Source: Nocardioides sp. 503 | GTDB taxonomy: Bacteria; Actinomycetota; Actinomycetes; Propionibacteriales; Nocardioidaceae | NCBI RefSeq assembly: GCF_004522095.1 | Contig: NZ_SPUI01000002.1 | Coordinates: 1,178,001-1,242,000 of the forward strand | Direction: 5' to 3' | DNA length: 64,000 bases | Shown here: positions 16,259 to 25,702 of the stretch, in pieces | How positions within the stretch are numbered: the stretch's first letter is position 1 | Layout of the letters: each line of letters starts with the position of its first letter | Made by a program: the position numbers and the translations under genes | Notes under the pieces: model-generated | The model's database searches: none | What the model saw: only the letters and a program-made list of their open reading frames with translations | What the model was told of the DNA's origin: nothing

Positions 16259-17067
16259 GTGGTCTCCCTCCATTGGCCGCGCTGCTGGAGCACGGTCTTG
16301 AGCAGATCGGTGCGGTCGGTGAAGAGGCCGTCGACGCCGCGGTCGAGCAGCTCGGTCATCTCGGCGGGGGCGTCGACGGTCCAGACGTGGACGTGCCGCC
16401 CGGCGGCGTGCGCGCGGCGTACGAGCCCGCGGGTGGCGATGACCACCCGACGCCGACGGTGCGGGATCTGCAGGGCGGCCACGCGGCGGCGGGTCAGCAG
16501 GTGCGCGAGACGGCCGCTGGGCAGCAGGCGGAACGCCACGACCTCGAACGGGTGCGCCGAGGTGGGCACCCGGCCGTGGGTCAGCTTGCGGAAGTGCTGC
16601 AGCCGGCGCGCCTTGAAGGAGCCCACGAGGACGCGGTCCCAGGCGTCGTGCGCCGCGACGAAGTCGGCCAGCGCCGGCACGGCCGCGTCGGACTTGAGGT
16701 CGATGTTGAACCGCGCGTGCGGAAACTCCTCGAACAGCATCTCCAGCGTCGGGACCTGCTCACGACCGCCGACCAGTGCCTGGCGTACCTCCTCGTACGT
16801 CGCCGAGGCGACGCTGCCCGTGCGGTCGGTGACCCGGTCGAGCACGTCGTCGTGGAAGGCCAGGAGCACGCCGTCGCGGGTGAGGTGCACGTCGGTCTCG
16901 AGGTAGTCGTAGCCGAGCGCGACGGCGTGCCGGAAGGCCGCGGCGGTGTTCTCCAGGCCCTCGATCTCCGGGTGGTAGACCCCGCCCCGGTGCGCGAACG
17001 CCAGCACGGACCCTGGCTGCGCCTGGACCTCGTCGAGGAAGGCGAACCCCGTCAGCGGTGACGTCAC
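16255..17067 (-). CDS. Glycerophosphodiester phosphodiesterase
   Basis: A 270-residue GDPD-family enzyme that hydrolyses glycerophosphodiesters to sn-glycerol-3-phosphate and an alcohol. Catalytic and metal residues are in place: His26-Arg27 (AFAHRGG), Glu57 and Asp59 (YLETDVH), His72 (AFHDDVLDRVT). The barrel continues with FNIDLKSDAAVP (metal Glu replaced by Asp-Leu-Lys context) and ends HVWTVDAPAEMTELLDRGVDGLFTD. No signal peptide is seen, so it is probably cytoplasmic. GTG at 17067 with GAGG upstream gives the family N-terminus; the longer in-frame reading is basic and unlike the family. It is coupled to the MFS transporter. Confidence 0.87.
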   Translation of the reverse strand: MTSPLTGFAFLDEVQAQPGSVLAFAHRGGVYHPEIEGLENTAAAFRHAVALGYDYLETDVHLTRDGVLLAFHDDVLDRVTDRTGSVASATYEEVRQALVGGREQVPTLEMLFEEFPHARFNIDLKSDAAVPALADFVAAHDAWDRVLVGSFKARRLQHFRKLTHGRVPTSAHPFEVVAFRLLPSGRLAHLLTRRRVAALQIPHRRRRVVIATRGLVRRAHAAGRHVHVWTVDAPAEMTELLDRGVDGLFTDRTDLLKTVLQQRGQWRETT

Positions 17068-17258
17068 GGGGTGCAGTATCCACCTCGCGGCTGCAATTTC
17101 GTGGCGGCTCGTGAGACCTGGTCGAGATCGCCTCCCGGCGGCCTCGCGTCCCCGCTGTCGGAGGGGCCTTCCGCGGCAGGTGTCTGGACCGGTGCGAGGG
17201 CCGCGGCGCGCGTCCGCCACCGTCGTGCGTGGAGGTCTACGGTCGGAGGATGGAGTCC

Positions 17259-17513
17259 ATGAGCTGTCCTCGTTGCGGCGCCGACATGGTGTCGCGTGCG
17301 CTCGGCGGCGGTGAGGTGAGCCAGTGCCCCGAGGGGCACGGCGTCTTCCTGTCGCGCCTCGACCTCGGTGCGCTCACCGAGGCCGAGCTCGACTGGCACC
17401 GGCACGCCGGCCAGCACACCGCGCCCCTGCCGCGGATCACCGCCGACATGACCGAGGCGCCGCCGACCACGCGCGCGCCTGCCCGGGCCTGGGTCGAGAC
17501 CCTCTTCGACTGA
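17259..17513 (+). CDS. Small zinc-ribbon protein (zf-TFIIB type)
   Basis: About 84 residues. CPRCGADMV near the N-terminus and CPEGHGVFLSRLDLGALTEAE form the zf-TFIIB ribbon in a degenerate form: the second knuckle has Cys and His instead of Cys-x-x-Cys. Such proteins are of unknown function. The tail is Pro/Ala-rich. ATG 17259 is preferred because GGAGG lies about 9 nt upstream; in-frame ATG 17250 and GTG 17229 are alternatives. It stands alone, convergent with the MurA-type gene. Confidence 0.75.
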   Translation: MSCPRCGADMVSRALGGGEVSQCPEGHGVFLSRLDLGALTEAELDWHRHAGQHTAPLPRITADMTEAPPTTRAPARAWVETLFD

Positions 17514-17527
17514 GCCTGGGCTCGTCA

Positions 17528-17598
17528 CCCCTGCGGTTTGGTCACCAACCGCACGTTCGAGGCGCTCAGACGTGCGGTCTGTGACCAAACCGCAGGGG
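17528..17598. repeat. Palindromic intergenic repeat, copy 5
   Basis: CCCCTGCGGTTTGGTCACC and its near complement flank a centre in which CACGT pairs with ACGTG and GAG pairs with CTC. It starts 14 nt after the zinc-ribbon stop and ends 35 nt before the stop of the convergent murA-type gene. Confidence 0.9.
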
Positions 17599-17633
17599 TC
17601 GCCGACCGACGGCCGGCGACCCTGCGGCCGACG

Positions 17634-19160
17634 TCAGATGTCGCGGAACGTCTCGATGGAGGCACCCAGCTGGTTGAGGCGCTCGGCGAGGTCCTCGTAG
17701 CCGCGGTGGATGACGTAGGTGCCGCGCAGGACCGAGGTGCCGCGCGAGGCCAGCATCGCGAGCAGGACGACCACCGCCGGCCGCAGGGCGGGCGGGCACA
17801 TGAGCTCGGCGCCGGTCCAGTGCGTCGGGCCCTCGATCATCACGCGGTGCGGGTCGAGCAGCTGGACGTGCCCACCGAGCTTGTTGAGGTCGGTGAGGTA
17901 GATCGCCCGGTTGTCGTAGACCCAGTCGTGGAGGTAGGTCTGCCCCTCGGCCGTGGCCGCGATGACCGCGAAGAACGGCAGGTTGTCGATGTTGAGGCCG
18001 GGGAACGGCATCGGGTGGATCTTGTCCAGCGGCGCGTGCAGGTCCGAGGGACGGGTGGTCAGGTCGACCAGGCGCGTGGCGCCGTTGGCGGCGACGTACT
18101 CCTCGGTGCGGTCGTAGCTCAGCCCCATCTCCTCCAGCAGCGCCAGCTCGATCTCGAGGAACTCGATGGGCACCCGGCGGATCGTGATCGACGACTTGGT
18201 GACGATCGCGGCCGCGAGCAGCGACATCGCCTCGATCGGGTCCTCGCTGGGGGAGTAGTCCACGTCCACGTCGATCACCTCCTTGCCGGTGACGGTGAGC
18301 GTCGTGGTGCCGATGCCCGCAACCTCGACGCCGAGGCGCTGGAGGTAGAAGCACAGGTCCTGGACCATGTAGTTGGACGAGGCGTTGCGGATGATCGTCG
18401 TGCCGGGGTGCAGCGCGGCGGCCATCAGCGCGTTCTCGGTGACGGTGTCGCCGCGCTCGGTGAGCACGATCGGCCGCCCCGGCTCGATCGCCCGGTTGAC
18501 CTGCGCGTGGTAGGAGCCCTCGGTCGCCTTGACCTCGAGACCGAAGGGCCGCAGCGCCGACATGTGGGGCTCGACGGTGCGGGTGCCGAGGTTGCAGCCG
18601 CCGGCGTAGGGCAGGTCGAAGGCGTCCGAGCGGTGCAGCAGGGGGCCCAGGAACATGATGATCGAGCGCGTACGGCGGGCAGCCTCCTCGTCGATGTGGC
18701 CCAGGTCGAGCTCCTTGGGCGGGACGATCTCGAGGTCGTTCTGGTCGTTGAGCCACTTGGTCTGCACGCCGAGGCTGTTGAGCACTTCGAGCAGGCGGTT
18801 GACCTCCTCGATGCGCGCGACCTTGCGCAGCGTGGTGCGCCCGCGGTTGAGCAGGGTCGCGCACAGGAGGGCGACGCCGGCGTTCTTGGAGGTCTTGACG
18901 TCGATGGAGCCCGAGAGCGTCGTGGGACCCGTGACCCGCAGGTGGGTGGGTCCGGCGCCGAGCGCGACGATCTCGGAGTCGAGGGCCTCGCCGATGCGGG
19001 CCAGCATCTCCAGGGAGAGGTTCTGGTGGCCCTTCTCGATCCGGTTGATCGCGCTCTGGCTGGTGTTGAGCAGCGAGGCGAGCTGGTGCTGGGTGAGTCC
19101 GCGGTGCTTGCGCGCGTCGCGGATCAGGTGACCGATCCGGCCCTTGTAGTCCAATGCCAT
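17634..19160 (-). CDS. XRE helix-turn-helix fused to MurA-type enolpyruvyl transferase
   Basis: 508 residues in two parts. Residues 8-66 are an XRE/Cro helix-turn-helix (RIGHLIRDARKHRGLTQHQL, then NTSQSAINRIEKGHQNLSLEML). Residues about 70-508 are a complete UDP-N-acetylglucosamine 1-carboxyvinyltransferase fold. In it Lys92-Asn93, the catalytic Cys189 (AGGCNLGTR) and Arg486 (HRGYE) match Lys22, Asn23, Cys115 and Arg397 of Escherichia coli MurA. The FPTD segment holding the general-base Asp305 reads FPGLNID here, three residues longer. So the enzyme looks active and may also bind DNA. ATG 19160 is preferred; a GTG at 19178 would place the start inside the operator. Confidence 0.85.
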   Translation of the reverse strand: MALDYKGRIGHLIRDARKHRGLTQHQLASLLNTSQSAINRIEKGHQNLSLEMLARIGEALDSEIVALGAGPTHLRVTGPTTLSGSIDVKTSKNAGVALLCATLLNRGRTTLRKVARIEEVNRLLEVLNSLGVQTKWLNDQNDLEIVPPKELDLGHIDEEAARRTRSIIMFLGPLLHRSDAFDLPYAGGCNLGTRTVEPHMSALRPFGLEVKATEGSYHAQVNRAIEPGRPIVLTERGDTVTENALMAAALHPGTTIIRNASSNYMVQDLCFYLQRLGVEVAGIGTTTLTVTGKEVIDVDVDYSPSEDPIEAMSLLAAAIVTKSSITIRRVPIEFLEIELALLEEMGLSYDRTEEYVAANGATRLVDLTTRPSDLHAPLDKIHPMPFPGLNIDNLPFFAVIAATAEGQTYLHDWVYDNRAIYLTDLNKLGGHVQLLDPHRVMIEGPTHWTGAELMCPPALRPAVVVLLAMLASRGTSVLRGTYVIHRGYEDLAERLNQLGASIETFRDI

Positions 19161-19166
19161 ATCTTC

Positions 19167-19195
19167 ACGGTAACTCACATGTGAGATAAGGCAAA
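19167..19195 (-). promoter_or_regulatory. Promoter and palindromic operator of the XRE-MurA gene
   Basis: On the minus strand TTTGCC (19195-19190), a 17-nt spacer and TACCGT (19172-19167) form a promoter, followed by only 6 nt to the ATG, so a leaderless or nearly leaderless transcript is likely. The perfect palindrome CTCACATGTGAG (19174-19185) fills the spacer between -35 and -10. A repressor bound there would block RNA polymerase. The XRE domain of the gene's own product is the obvious candidate. Confidence 0.65.
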
Positions 19196-19264
19196 CACGC
19201 TGGCCGCGGGCGCGTCGCGCCGCCCCAGCGGGGCCGCGGCGGCACGGGTGGGAGGATGGATCGC

Positions 19265-20281
19265 ATGCGCGCCACCACCCTCCACGGCCCCGGTGACATC
19301 CGCGTCTCCGAGGTGCCCGACCCGGTCCTGCAGAGCCCCACCGACGCCATCGTCAAGGTCACCGCCGGCTGCGTCTGCGGCTCGGACCTGTGGCCCTACC
19401 GGGGCGAGAGCGACTTCGAGGCTGGCAGCACGATCGGGCACGAGTGCCTCGGCGTGGTGGAGGAGGTCGGCTCCGAGGTGACGTCGTTCCGGCCGGGGGA
19501 CCACGTGATCGTGCCGTTCTGCCACTGCGACAACACCTGCGCCCACTGCGTCGCCGGAGTCCAGTCCGCGTGCACCAACCTGGGCATGACGACCAGCGGG
19601 CAGGGCGAGTACGCCCTGGTGACCCAGGCCGAGGGCAGCCTGGTCAAGCTCGACGGCGCCCCCGACCCCGCGCTGGTGCCCTCCCTGCTCGCGCTCTCCG
19701 ACGTCATGCCGACCGGCTGGCACGCCGCGGTCGCGGCCGGCGTCCCGGAGGGCGGCACGGTCGTCGTCGTCGGCGACGGCGCCGTGGGCCTCTGCGGGGT
19801 GCTCGCTGCCTCCGTCATGGGCGCGGAGAAGGTCATCGCGATGTCGCGACACGAGTCGCGCCAGCAGATCGCGACGGCCTTCGGCGCCACCCACCTGGTC
19901 GCGGCACGCGGCCGTGAGGGGGCCGCCGAGGTCAAGGAGATCACCGGCGGCATCGGCGCCGACGCCGTCCTCGAGTGCGTCGGCACCGGGGAGGCGATGG
20001 GCACCGCCTTCGCCGTGGCGCGACCCGGCTCGACCGTCGGCTTCGTGGGCGTGCCCCACGGGGTGGAGCTTCCGGTGGGGCGGATGTTCCAGAAGAACGT
20101 CGGACTGCGCGGCGGCATGGCCCCCGTGCGCCGCTACCTGCCCGAGCTGCTCGACCACGTCCTCGCGGGGCGGATGGACCCGGGCCGGGTCTTCGACCTC
20201 ACGCTGCCGCTCGACCAGGCCGCCGAGGCCTACCGCGCCATGGACGAGCGGCGGGCGATCAAGGTGCTCCTCGAGCCCTGA
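19265..20281 (+). CDS. Zinc-dependent alcohol dehydrogenase (MDR)
   Basis: A 338-residue medium-chain dehydrogenase. Catalytic zinc ligands are Cys in CVCGSDLWPY, and His-Glu in TIGHECLGVVEEVG. The structural zinc site is the Cys-x2-Cys-x2-Cys-x7-Cys run in FCHCDNTCAHCVAGVQSAC. The Rossmann motif is VVVGDGAVGLCGVLAA, followed by SRHESRQQIATAFGAT, which suggests NADP(H) preference. It resembles the glutathione-independent or 2,3-butanediol-type ADH group, but the substrate is unknown. ATG 19265 is chosen because GGAGG sits 9 nt upstream; the ATG at 19256 abuts that site. Confidence 0.88.
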   Translation: MRATTLHGPGDIRVSEVPDPVLQSPTDAIVKVTAGCVCGSDLWPYRGESDFEAGSTIGHECLGVVEEVGSEVTSFRPGDHVIVPFCHCDNTCAHCVAGVQSACTNLGMTTSGQGEYALVTQAEGSLVKLDGAPDPALVPSLLALSDVMPTGWHAAVAAGVPEGGTVVVVGDGAVGLCGVLAASVMGAEKVIAMSRHESRQQIATAFGATHLVAARGREGAAEVKEITGGIGADAVLECVGTGEAMGTAFAVARPGSTVGFVGVPHGVELPVGRMFQKNVGLRGGMAPVRRYLPELLDHVLAGRMDPGRVFDLTLPLDQAAEAYRAMDERRAIKVLLEP

Positions 20282-20299
20282 CCGGCGCCGGATCGGCAC

Positions 20300-20327
20300 T
20301 TGACCTGTCGGCACCGCGCGCTACGGT
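20300..20327 (+). promoter_or_regulatory. Sigma-70-type promoter of the DUF3072 gene
   Basis: TTGACC (20300-20305), 16-nt spacer, TACGGT (20322-20327). The ATG follows 6 nt later, so the transcript is predicted to be leaderless. Confidence 0.6.
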
Positions 20328-20333
20328 GGGACC

Positions 20334-20591
20334 ATGACTGATTCGAACACACATTCGACCGCGGCCGCCGAGCCCGGCGAGACCGACGTCCTGGGCGGCG
20401 ACTCCGGCAACACCACCGAGAAGGACCCCTCCGACTGGGTCACCGGCGACGAGCCGATGACCGGTGCGCAGCGCAGCTACCTCGACAAGCTGGCGCGCGA
20501 CGCGGGGGAGACGCTGACCGCCGACCTCACCAAGGCCGAGGCCTCCGAGCAGATCGACCGCCTCCAGGACGAGACCGACCAGACGTCGTAG
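20334..20591 (+). CDS. DUF3072 domain protein
   Basis: 85 residues. The family core is PSDWVTGDEPMTGAQRSYLD followed by LTKAEASEQIDRLQD. The N-terminal half is acidic and Thr/Ser/Gly-rich and is probably disordered. DUF3072 proteins are small, widespread in actinobacteria and of unknown function. No membrane segment or signal peptide is present. It is a single-gene unit with its own leaderless promoter. Confidence 0.85.
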   Translation: MTDSNTHSTAAAEPGETDVLGGDSGNTTEKDPSDWVTGDEPMTGAQRSYLDKLARDAGETLTADLTKAEASEQIDRLQDETDQTS

Positions 20592-20595
20592 GTCC

Positions 20596-21048
20596 TCAGC
20601 GAGCCGTGGCCGGCACCCTGCGGCGTCGTCGTCGCCGCAGGGTGGCGGGCGCCGTCAGCACGAGCGCCACGGCGATGCCGATGAGGCCGCCGACGGTGTT
20701 GGCGAGCAGGTCCCGGTCGTCGGAGACGCGGCCGGGGATCTGCCGCTGCGCGGTCTCGATGGCGACGGTCAGCGCGAAGGAGCCGATCCCGGCCAGCCAC
20801 CACTGCCCGGCGCCGAGGAGCAGCAGCAGGAACATCCCGATCGGCACGAACAGCGCGATGTTGGCCAGGAACTCCAGGCGGGCGTAGTCGACCGACTCGG
20901 CGTACCCGCGGCGGTGCAGTGCGTCGAGGGCGCGGAGGATCAGCTGCTCGTCGTCGGCGCCGATGGGCTGCGGGGTGAGCGTCAGCCACGCGACGAACGC
21001 GAGGTAGCCGCCGGTCAGCAGGCTCAGGAACGGGTGTCGGTGCAGCAT
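20596..21048 (-). CDS. VanZ-like membrane protein
   Basis: 150 residues with about four membrane segments: FLSLLTGGYLAFVAWLTLTP, LEFLANIALFVPIGMFLLLLLG, WLAGIGSFALTVAIETAQ, and LLANTVGGLIGIAVALVL. ANIALFVPIGMF, ETAQ and GRVSDDRDLLANTVGG are the conserved VanZ marks. VanZ gives low-level teicoplanin resistance in enterococci; the role of chromosomal relatives is unknown. ATG 21048 gives a compact family-like protein, while the longer in-frame reading adds 41 residues with no homologous look. It ends 4 nt from the convergent DUF3072 stop. Confidence 0.85.
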   Translation of the reverse strand: MLHRHPFLSLLTGGYLAFVAWLTLTPQPIGADDEQLILRALDALHRRGYAESVDYARLEFLANIALFVPIGMFLLLLLGAGQWWLAGIGSFALTVAIETAQRQIPGRVSDDRDLLANTVGGLIGIAVALVLTAPATLRRRRRRRVPATAR

Positions 21049-21221
21049 CCCGCCAGTGTGCCGGTCCGGGCGCAGAACGCCGTGCTCCTGCGCGCGCCAC
21101 TCGGCGGGGCGGATGTCACACTCCGCCGCGCTCAGCCGTCGGCGATGAGGACGACCGGCGAGGGCGGTCAACAGCCCTAGTCTGGGCGCCGCGCCCCGGA
21201 GAGCACCACGGATGGAGACCC

Positions 21222-23579
<2,358 letters not shown>

Positions 23580-23586
23580 CGGACGT

Positions 23587-23649
23587 TGCGGTTTGGTCAC
23601 CAACCGCAGGTTCGCGGGCCTTCGGCGTGCGGTCTGTGACCAAACCGCA
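23587..23649. repeat. Palindromic intergenic repeat, copy 6
   Basis: TGCGGTTTGGTCACC arm, centre GTTCGCGGGCCTTCGGC, and GTGACCAAACCGCA arm. It starts 7 nt after the UvrA-like stop and ends 17 nt before the convergent VOC gene stop. Confidence 0.9.
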
Positions 23650-23666
23650 GGGGGTTGGGCCTCCGC

Positions 23667-24386
23667 CTAGGCGGAGGCGAGGACGCAGAGCTCGTTGCCG
23701 TCGGGGTCGGCCAGGACTACCCAGTCGACGTCGCCCTGGCCGATGTCGGCGTGGGTGGCGCCCAGAGAGAGCAGGCGCTCGACCTCCGCCTGCTGGTCGC
23801 CGTCGGCTGCCACGAGGTCGAAGTGGAGCCGGTTCTTGCCCATCTTGGTGCGCACCGGAGGGCCGCCCCAGGTGATCTTGGTTCCGCCGCGGGGCGACTG
23901 GATGGCGGTCTCCTCGTCCTGATCCCACACCAGCGGCCACCCAAGCGCCTGGCTCCAGAAGTAGCCGACCTGCTGGGTGCCGTCGCTGGAGATCGCGCCG
24001 ATGAACCCGCAGCCGGCGAGGAAGTTGTTGCCCGGCTCGATCACGTCGAACTCGTTGCCCTCGGGGTCCGCGAGCACCACGTGCGTGGCGTCCGGCCCCT
24101 GCCCGATGTCGAGGCGGCGCGCGCCCAGGGCCAGCGCGCGCCCGACCGTCTCCTCCTGCTGCTCCAGCGACGTGCTGGTCAGGTCGAAGTGCATCTGGTT
24201 GGGCAGGGTCTTGGGCTCCTGGGTGCGCAGGAGCTGCAGTCGGAACCCCGCATCGTCAGGTGGCGTGAGGCTGACCAGGTCGGGGGAGGAGTGGCCGGTC
24301 TCCCACCCCAGGAGCCCGGCCCAGAACCGCCCGAGCGCCTGCGGGTCCAGTGCGTCGATCGAGAGTGCCGCCAGCCGCGCCGTCAT
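23667..24386 (-). CDS. VOC (glyoxalase/bleomycin-resistance fold) protein, two domains
   Basis: 239 residues containing two tandem VOC modules. Each ends in a similar pattern: ATHVVLADPEGNEFDVI in the first and VDWVVLADPDGNELCVLA in the second. Each also has a strand like QMHFDLT or RLHFDLV that supplies the metal His. The family includes glyoxalases, dioxygenases and antibiotic-binding proteins; this 18-kDa-pair (CFP32-like) arrangement is usually of unknown function. ATG 24386 has GGGAG upstream. The longer in-frame start lies inside the palindromic repeat and is spurious. Confidence 0.83.
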   Translation of the reverse strand: MTARLAALSIDALDPQALGRFWAGLLGWETGHSSPDLVSLTPPDDAGFRLQLLRTQEPKTLPNQMHFDLTSTSLEQQEETVGRALALGARRLDIGQGPDATHVVLADPEGNEFDVIEPGNNFLAGCGFIGAISSDGTQQVGYFWSQALGWPLVWDQDEETAIQSPRGGTKITWGGPPVRTKMGKNRLHFDLVAADGDQQAEVERLLSLGATHADIGQGDVDWVVLADPDGNELCVLASA

Positions 24387-24461
24387 GTCGTTGCTCCCAT
24401 CCGGAGCCTGACTGGCTCCTGCCCGAGGGCGGACCGTCGCCGCCCCGAGGTGAGCCGCGAA

Positions 24462-24527
24462 CCCTGCGGTTTGGTCACAGACCGCACGTTCGGAGGCCCG
24501 AGACGTGCGGTTGGTGACCAAACCACA
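24462..24527. repeat. Palindromic intergenic repeat, copy 7
   Basis: The only copy between divergent genes (VOC and LacI starts). The left arm ends TCACAGACCGCACG and the right arm is CGTGCGGTTGGTGACC, so this copy is flipped; its last bases (ACCACA) have diverged. It lies 37 nt upstream of the lacI -35 box. Confidence 0.88.
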
Positions 24528-24563
24528 CGTCGACGGGAGACGGCAAAGGAATTGATGTGACCC

Positions 24564-24594
24564 TTGACACTCCCACCACTAAACCGGTTTAGTG
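24564..24594 (+). promoter_or_regulatory. lacI-type operon promoter with palindromic operator
   Basis: TTGACA (24564-24569), 18-nt spacer, and TTTAGT (24588-24593) form the promoter. The perfect 18-bp palindrome CACTAAACCGGTTTAGTG (24577-24594) covers the spacer and -10. The central CG with flanking A/T is the usual LacI-family operator form. The transcript would start about 24600, at the GTG start codon 24601. Confidence 0.75.
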
Positions 24595-24600
24595 ACGAGC

Positions 24601-25629
24601 GTGACACGGCCGACGATCAACGACGTGGCCCGCGCGGCGGGGGTGTCGAAGGGTGCGGTGTCGTTCGCGTTCAACAACCGCCCGGGGATCGCGCCGGACA
24701 CCCGCGACCGGATCCTGGAGACCGCCCGGTCGATGGGGTGGACGCCGAGCTCACGGGCCCGGGCGCTGTCGGTGTCGCGGTCGCTCGCGCTCGGCCTGGT
24801 CATCGCGCGGCCGCCCGAGACGCTGCGGTCCGACCCCTTCTTCCCGTCGTTCATCGCCGGGGTGGAGAGCGTGCTGGCCGAGGCCGGCTACGCGCTGCTG
24901 CTGCAGATCGTGCCCGCCGACGACGCCGGGCACGCGTCCTACCGGCGGCTGGCCGAGCAGGGGAGGGTCGACGGTGTCCTGCTCACCGATCTCCACGTCG
25001 ACGACGACCGCCCGGCCCTGCTGGCCGAGGTGGGCCTGCCCGCGGTGATCGTCGGTCCCGACCTGGGTGAGGCGTTCTGGCCCGCGGTCGGGGTGGACGA
25101 CGGCCCGGGCATCACCGCGGTCGTCGAGCACCTGGTGGGGCTGGGGCACACCAGCATCGCCCACGTCGGGGGCCCGTCGGCGATGGTGCACGGTCGCTCG
25201 CGGCGTACGGCGTGGGCCGCGGCGCTGGAGGCGGCCGGGCTCGAGCCGGGCCCGTTCGTGGAGGCCGACTTCTCCGCCGAGGCCGGGGCGAGCGCCACCA
25301 CGCACCTGCTCGACCTCGCCGAGCCACCGACCGCGGTCGTCTACGCCAACGACCTGATGGCGATGGCCGGCCTCGCCGTGGCCGTCGCGCGGGGGGTCGA
25401 CGTGCCCGGACAGCTGTCCATCGCCGGGTACGACGACACCGAGCTCGCGGCGCACCTCCAGCCGCCGCTCACCACGGTCACCACCGACGTCATCGGCTGG
25501 GGCCGGGCGGCCGCGACCCGGCTGCTCGACCTGGTCGAGCAGCGGCAGTCCGCGGACGTCCGCCTGGATCCGCCGCGCCTCGTCGTCCGGGGCTCCACCG
25601 GCCCCGCGCCCGCTCGACCCACCACCTGA
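24601..25629 (+). CDS. LacI-family transcriptional regulator
   Basis: 342 residues. The N-terminal helix-turn-helix TINDVARAAGVSKGAVSFAF and hinge RARALSVSRS are followed by a periplasmic-binding-protein-like sugar domain (ALGLVIARPPETLRSDPFFP, HVGGPSAMVHGRSRR, YANDLMAMAG, IAGYDDTELAAHLQPPLTTV). It probably represses the operon that it heads, with release by a glycan-derived sugar. GTG 24601 is preferred to GTG 24592: the latter lies inside the operator, while 24601 coincides with the predicted transcription start (leaderless). The transporter operon continues 73 nt after its stop. Confidence 0.9.
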   Translation: MTRPTINDVARAAGVSKGAVSFAFNNRPGIAPDTRDRILETARSMGWTPSSRARALSVSRSLALGLVIARPPETLRSDPFFPSFIAGVESVLAEAGYALLLQIVPADDAGHASYRRLAEQGRVDGVLLTDLHVDDDRPALLAEVGLPAVIVGPDLGEAFWPAVGVDDGPGITAVVEHLVGLGHTSIAHVGGPSAMVHGRSRRTAWAAALEAAGLEPGPFVEADFSAEAGASATTHLLDLAEPPTAVVYANDLMAMAGLAVAVARGVDVPGQLSIAGYDDTELAAHLQPPLTTVTTDVIGWGRAAATRLLDLVEQRQSADVRLDPPRLVVRGSTGPAPARPTT

Positions 25630-25702
25630 TCTCGCACCACGACACGCACCACCTCACGCACAGCCACCGCGCCGCGACAGCGACGCACTGATGGGAGACA
25701 CC

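Noticed and set aside
24386..24521. N-terminal extension of the VOC protein from an ATG inside the repeat
   Set aside because: The added residues are translated repeat DNA; ATG 24386 has a ribosome-binding site and the family N-terminus.
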